Part shown: one piece after another, positions 61,254 to 64,000 of the stretch
Numbering within the stretch: the stretch's first letter is position 1
Layout: every line of letters begins with the position of its first letter
From: UBA2287 sp964479665
GTDB taxonomy: Bacteria > Bacteroidota > Bacteroidia > Bacteroidales > Tenuifilaceae
Reading direction: 5' to 3'
DNA length: 64,000 nt
Assembly (NCBI GenBank): GCA_964479665.1
Contig: CAYZNN010000003.1
Span: 86,605-150,604, forward strand
Program-made: the position numbers and the translations under genes
The notes under the pieces: model-generated
Told to the model about the DNA's origin: nothing
Database searches by the model: none
Seen by the model: only the letters and a program-made list of their open reading frames with translations

Positions 61254-61309
61254 TAGTTTTGGGTTTTGTTGCTATATTTCGAAAATTTGAGTTCGGGCTG
61301 ATGCCCGAA
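61254..61309 (+). promoter_or_regulatory. Leader region of the DPP IV-type gene: -7 element and hairpin
   Basis: TAGTTTTG (61254-61261) matches TAnnTTTG. Downstream, TTCGGGC (61292-61298) and GCCCGAA (61303-61309) form a 7-bp hairpin with a 4-base loop, ending 33 bases before the start codon. No -33 TTG at standard spacing, so the promoter call is weak; the hairpin is clear. Confidence 0.4.
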
Positions 61310-61342
61310 TTAATTATGTGTAAATCAATAAATCGAACAAAT

Positions 61343-63517
61343 ATGAAGACACAGCGCATCATTCTCCTTCTACTTTTCAATGCTTTAACACAAAGCATAC
61401 TTTTTGGTCAGGGTCAACAAATAAGCCTCGATGACTTGTTTCGCAAGGGAACTTTCAATCCAAAATCGGTGCGGGGAATTACTTCAATGGCAGATGGAGT
61501 AAGTTACCTGGTGTTCGAGAGGGACGGACGTGTGGTTAAGTATAGTTATAAAACGGGCGAAGAGTTGGCAGTGCTTTTCAATGCTAAAGAATCCGATAAT
61601 AATGCATTCGAGAGTTTTTCGGGCTACTCTATTTGCTCTGCCGAAAAGAAACTTCTGCTCGAAACGGAAAGAGAAGACATTTATCGTCATTCATATGTGG
61701 CTAACTTTTTTGTGTTCGACATTGAAAGCAAGCGCTTAGAGCCCCTCTCAGAAGGAGGCAAGCAGCAATTGGCCACTTTCTCACCCAATGGTCAGCTGGT
61801 AGCATTTGTTCGGGAAAATAACATTTTTATAAAATCGTTGACCAATGGAGAAGAGCGGCAAGTTACATTCGACGGAAAATTTAACCATATTATAAATGGG
61901 GCTGCCGACTGGGTTTACGAGGAGGAATTTGCCTTAACAACCGGAATGCAGTGGTCGCCCGATAGCAGGATGCTGGCCTTTTACAGGTTCGACGAGGGCC
62001 ATGTGAAAACATTTAGCATGGCCACCTATAATAATATGCTGTATCCACAGAGTTACGACTTTAAATACCCGAAGGCAGGCGAAGAGAATTCATTTGTTTC
62101 CATTCATGTTTTTGATATAACAAGTGGAACAACTAAAACTATGGATGCTGGGTCGGAAACAGACCAGTACATTGCGCGCATTAAATGGACTCCCATACCC
62201 AACCAGCTGAGCATGGTTAGGCTAAACCGTTTACAAAATAGGATTGACATTCTTGTTGCTAATGCACAAACGGGCAGTTCGAGCATGCTCTATAGCGAAG
62301 AAAACAAGTTCTATATTGAAGAACCCAACGACAACTACCCAACATTTACAAGCGATGGTAAGTTTTTCATTATCACTTCGGAGCGTGATGGATTTGAACA
62401 TATTTATTTATATGATATGAGTGGCAAATTGGTACGCCAGCTTACCACAGGAAGCAACGAAGTGAAAACCCTTTACGGAGTCGATTCGAAGAAAAAAGTA
62501 GTTTATTACCAAGCAGTTGATGGGATACCCACCCAAACTGCAGTTTTCGAGGTTGGCTTTGATGGGAAGAAACCAAAGAAACTTTCGTTTCAAAGCGGTT
62601 CAAATACTGCCGACTTCAGTTCCACATTCGATTATTACCTCCTTTTTCATTCTTCAATTAAACAAGTACCACGAGTAACGTTACATGGAAGAAACGGGAA
62701 GTTGGTGAGGGTTTTAGAAGAAAATGCTAAACTTAAAGTAGCTTTAAGCAGCTTTGCAATGCCTCAAAAGGAGTTTTTTAAATTTAAAACTAGCGAAGAT
62801 ATTGAGTTTTACGGATATATGGTAAAGCCATTAAATTTCGATGAGAATCAGAAATATCCGGTACTCATGTACCAGTATAGCGGCCCTGGTTCGCAATCAG
62901 TAATTGACAGGTGGCGTACTGGCTGGGACGAATATTTGGCCACCCAAGGATATATAGTTGTATGTGTTGATGGAAGAGGAACCGGCGGTAGGGGAGAAGC
63001 TTTTAAGAAAATTACCTACGGGCAGCTGGGTTATTACGAAACCATCGATCAGATTGAAGCGGCCAAATACCTGCAGAAACTCCCATATGTTGAACCAAAC
63101 CGCATTGGTATTTGGGGTTGGAGCTACGGAGGTTACATGTCGTCGCTATGTTTATTTAAGGGCGCCGATGTTTTCAGCATGGCCATTGCAGTTGCGCCTG
63201 TTACCAATTGGCGTTACTACGACACCATATATACCGAAAGGTTCATGGGCTTGCCACAGGCGAATGCCTCGGGGTACGACGATAATTCACCAATTAATCA
63301 TGTTGAGAAACTTAACGGCAAGTTGCTCTTAATACATGGTACCGGCGACGACAATGTACATGTTCAGAATAGCATTGAACTGGCAGAAAAACTAATTCAG
63401 GGCGAGAAACAATTTACAATGATGCTTTACCCCGACAAAAATCATGGGATTTATGGAGGCAATACCCGAATGCACTTGTATACACTCATGAGCAACTTTG
63501 TTAAGGAGAATCTTTAA
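61343..63517 (+). CDS. Dipeptidyl peptidase IV-type serine peptidase (S9B)
   Basis: A 724-residue exported prolyl-dipeptidyl peptidase. Signal peptide (1 to about 23, ending ILFGQ); beta-propeller domain with the paired glutamates in DWVYEEEFALT that bind the free N-terminus of the substrate; and a C-terminal alpha/beta hydrolase domain with the triad Ser594 (WGWSYGGYMS), Asp669/Asp670 (GTGDDNVH) and His701 (KNHGIYGG). It removes X-Pro dipeptides from peptide N-termini in the periplasm or outside. The ORF is open upstream to 61157, but ATG 61343 starts the signal peptide. It is monocistronic with an intrinsic terminator. Confidence 0.93.
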   Translation: MKTQRIILLLLFNALTQSILFGQGQQISLDDLFRKGTFNPKSVRGITSMADGVSYLVFERDGRVVKYSYKTGEELAVLFNAKESDNNAFESFSGYSICSAEKKLLLETEREDIYRHSYVANFFVFDIESKRLEPLSEGGKQQLATFSPNGQLVAFVRENNIFIKSLTNGEERQVTFDGKFNHIINGAADWVYEEEFALTTGMQWSPDSRMLAFYRFDEGHVKTFSMATYNNMLYPQSYDFKYPKAGEENSFVSIHVFDITSGTTKTMDAGSETDQYIARIKWTPIPNQLSMVRLNRLQNRIDILVANAQTGSSSMLYSEENKFYIEEPNDNYPTFTSDGKFFIITSERDGFEHIYLYDMSGKLVRQLTTGSNEVKTLYGVDSKKKVVYYQAVDGIPTQTAVFEVGFDGKKPKKLSFQSGSNTADFSSTFDYYLLFHSSIKQVPRVTLHGRNGKLVRVLEENAKLKVALSSFAMPQKEFFKFKTSEDIEFYGYMVKPLNFDENQKYPVLMYQYSGPGSQSVIDRWRTGWDEYLATQGYIVVCVDGRGTGGRGEAFKKITYGQLGYYETIDQIEAAKYLQKLPYVEPNRIGIWGWSYGGYMSSLCLFKGADVFSMAIAVAPVTNWRYYDTIYTERFMGLPQANASGYDDNSPINHVEKLNGKLLLIHGTGDDNVHVQNSIELAEKLIQGEKQFTMMLYPDKNHGIYGGNTRMHLYTLMSNFVKENL

Positions 63518-63535
63518 TTTCGTTCACTTCGATTT

Positions 63536-63566
63536 AAAAAACTTGGGTAGCACCCAAGTTTTTTTT
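63536..63566 (+). terminator. Intrinsic terminator of the DPP IV-type gene
   Basis: Arms ACTTGGGT (63541-63548) and ACCCAAGT (63552-63559), 3-base loop, flanked by A and T runs. 18 bases after the stop codon. Confidence 0.9.
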
Positions 63567-63576
63567 CATGCTATGT

Positions 63577-63605
63577 TTTGCGATATTGAAAAATTATTAC
63601 TTTTG
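63577..63605 (+). promoter_or_regulatory. Promoter of the first tRNA-Leu gene
   Basis: TTTG (63577-63580), 17 bases, TACTTTTG (63598-63605), then 15 bases to the tRNA 5' end. The -7 element is identical to those of thrS and the channel gene. Confidence 0.65.
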
Positions 63606-63620
63606 CAACTCAATTCGCAA

Positions 63621-63707
63621 GCCCAGATGGCGGAATTGGTAGACGCGCTAGTTTCAGGGACTAGTATCAGCAATGATGTGCAGGTTCGAGTCCTGTTCTG
63701 GGCACCA
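63621..63707 (+). tRNA. tRNA-Leu, anticodon CAG
   Basis: Class II tRNA of 84 bases plus an encoded CCA (63705-63707). Acceptor stem GCCCAGA (63621-63627) pairs with TCTGGGC (63697-63703); anticodon stem CTAGT/ACTAG holds the loop TTCAGGG with anticodon CAG at 63655-63657; a long variable arm and the T loop GGTTCGAGTCC follow. It reads CUG codons. Confidence 0.95.
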
Positions 63708-63766
63708 AAAGCGAGTTGAAACATTTTACAACCAAATTATGGGATATATTAGTTTGAGGGTTGTAT

Positions 63767-63774
63767 TAAGTTTG
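63767..63774 (+). promoter_or_regulatory. Possible -7 element upstream of the second tRNA-Leu
   Basis: TAAGTTTG matches TAnnTTTG, 31 bases before the tRNA. No TTG at -33 spacing; the two tRNAs could equally share the first promoter, as no terminator lies between them. Confidence 0.3.
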
Positions 63775-63805
63775 CCGATGTAAAGAGTTCTTTTTATATA
63801 ATACT

Positions 63806-63889
63806 GCCCAGGTGGTGAAATTGGTAGACACACCAGCTTGAGGGGCTGGCGCCGTCAAAAGCGTGCAAGTTCGAGTCTTGTCCTGGGCA
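63806..63889 (+). tRNA. tRNA-Leu, anticodon GAG
   Basis: Class II tRNA of 84 bases; the CCA end is not encoded (C followed by TTT). Acceptor stem GCCCAGG (63806-63812) pairs with CCTGGGC (63882-63888); anticodon stem CCAGC/GCTGG holds TTGAGGG with anticodon GAG at 63840-63842; long variable arm and GTTCGAGTC T-loop present. It reads CUU and CUC. Confidence 0.95.
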
Positions 63890-63895
63890 CTTTTA

Positions 63896-63942
63896 AAAAC
63901 AAAACCCACTGTAAACGAAATGTTTAAGGTGGGTTTTGTTTT
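63896..63942 (+). terminator. Intrinsic terminator of the tRNA-Leu pair
   Basis: Arms AAAACAAAACCCAC (63896-63909) and GTGGGTTTTGTTTT (63929-63942) pair perfectly; the loop contains a smaller TAAAC/GTTTA stem. The descending arm ends in TTTTGTTTT. The last 58 bases of the window beyond it show nothing I can name. Confidence 0.85.
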
Positions 63943-64000
63943 AATCCCAAATCCGTCGATAGCAATATTTTCTAATGGCTGTCAATAGAAAAAGTTACTG

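Noticed and set aside
61157..61342. N-terminal extension of the DPP IV-type protein to 61157
   Set aside because: The signal peptide starts at the ATG 61343; the extension covers the thrS start and the leader hairpin.
61189..61398. N-terminal extension of ThrS to 61398
   Set aside because: The extra residues are not ThrS-like, the thrS promoter lies inside, and the region overlaps the start of the divergent peptidase gene.
63498..63719. Open reading frame running through the first tRNA-Leu gene
   Set aside because: It overlaps the end of the peptidase gene, its terminator, a promoter and a tRNA; no coding character.
1..64000. CRISPR array, insertion sequence, prophage or integrase
   Set aside because: No direct repeat array, transposase motif, terminal inverted repeat pair or phage gene was seen on either strand.

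Overview
The window is a densely packed chromosomal segment from a member of the Bacteroidota, most likely order Bacteroidales or a close relative. The evidence is a complete aerotolerance (Bat) operon, a PIN-PhoH ATPase, DUF349 and DUF1573 proteins, LytS/LytTR regulators, a TonB receptor with a carboxypeptidase-like N-terminal domain, archaeal-type ProS, a long LepB, few Shine-Dalgarno sequences, and many copies of the Bacteroidota -7 promoter element TAnnTTTG just upstream of start codons. I see no insertion sequence, prophage, CRISPR array, integrase or rRNA, and no gap between genes exceeds 300 bases. The content is mostly conserved core genome, with a few poorly described genes embedded in it.

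Layout. 1-8.7 kb (+): phoH (cut by the window edge), sixA, ppk1, ppx (polyphosphate module), mtaB, then suhB-lpxL-glycosyltransferase with overlapping ends. 8.7-16.8 kb: chaN-like (-), fadD-like ligase (+), DUF1573 protein (-), and a minus-strand TonB receptor followed by a LytS/LytTR two-component pair. 17-24.7 kb (+): hsp20, a five-repeat DUF349 protein, pyrG with a VirK-like gene overlapping it, and an AddB-like Fe-S nuclease. 24.7-31.5 kb (-): trkH cotranscribed with a 4-helix-bundle/HAMP protein, an unknown membrane protein, a potassium-channel-like protein with a beta-solenoid N-terminus, and an ABC-2 exporter. 31.75-40.5 kb (+): moxR, a small secreted protein, DUF58, a BatD-like protein, batA, batB, batC, batD, batE. 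40.5-45.4 kb (-): M29 aminopeptidase, a three-gene histidine kinase/receiver cluster, guanine deaminase. 45.5-52.6 kb: a LolA-like protein (+), then on the minus strand proS and a four-gene unit (unknown protein, DPP III-like lipoprotein, SiaB-family protein, BamA-like barrel). 52.6-55.7 kb (+): a Tyr/Trp/Asn-rich lipoprotein and a FadL-like barrel. 55.8-61.2 kb (-): lepB, dapB, and the thrS-infC-rpmI-rplT operon. 61.3-64 kb (+): a DPP IV-type peptidase and two tRNA-Leu genes.

The parts most worth a second look are: (a) infC, whose only good ribosome binding site points to an ATC start; (b) the channel-like protein with about eleven 12-residue solenoid repeats, whose promoter lies inside a perfect 11-bp inverted repeat abutting the start codon; (c) the sensor-without-output placed directly ahead of trkH; (d) the unknown/DPP III/SiaB/BamA-like unit behind proS; (e) recurrent TAnnTTTG elements 14-30 bases from start codons, implying very short leaders; and (f) two uncharacterised envelope proteins inside the Bat operon. 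All functional calls rest on reading motifs and on family knowledge; no database search was run.
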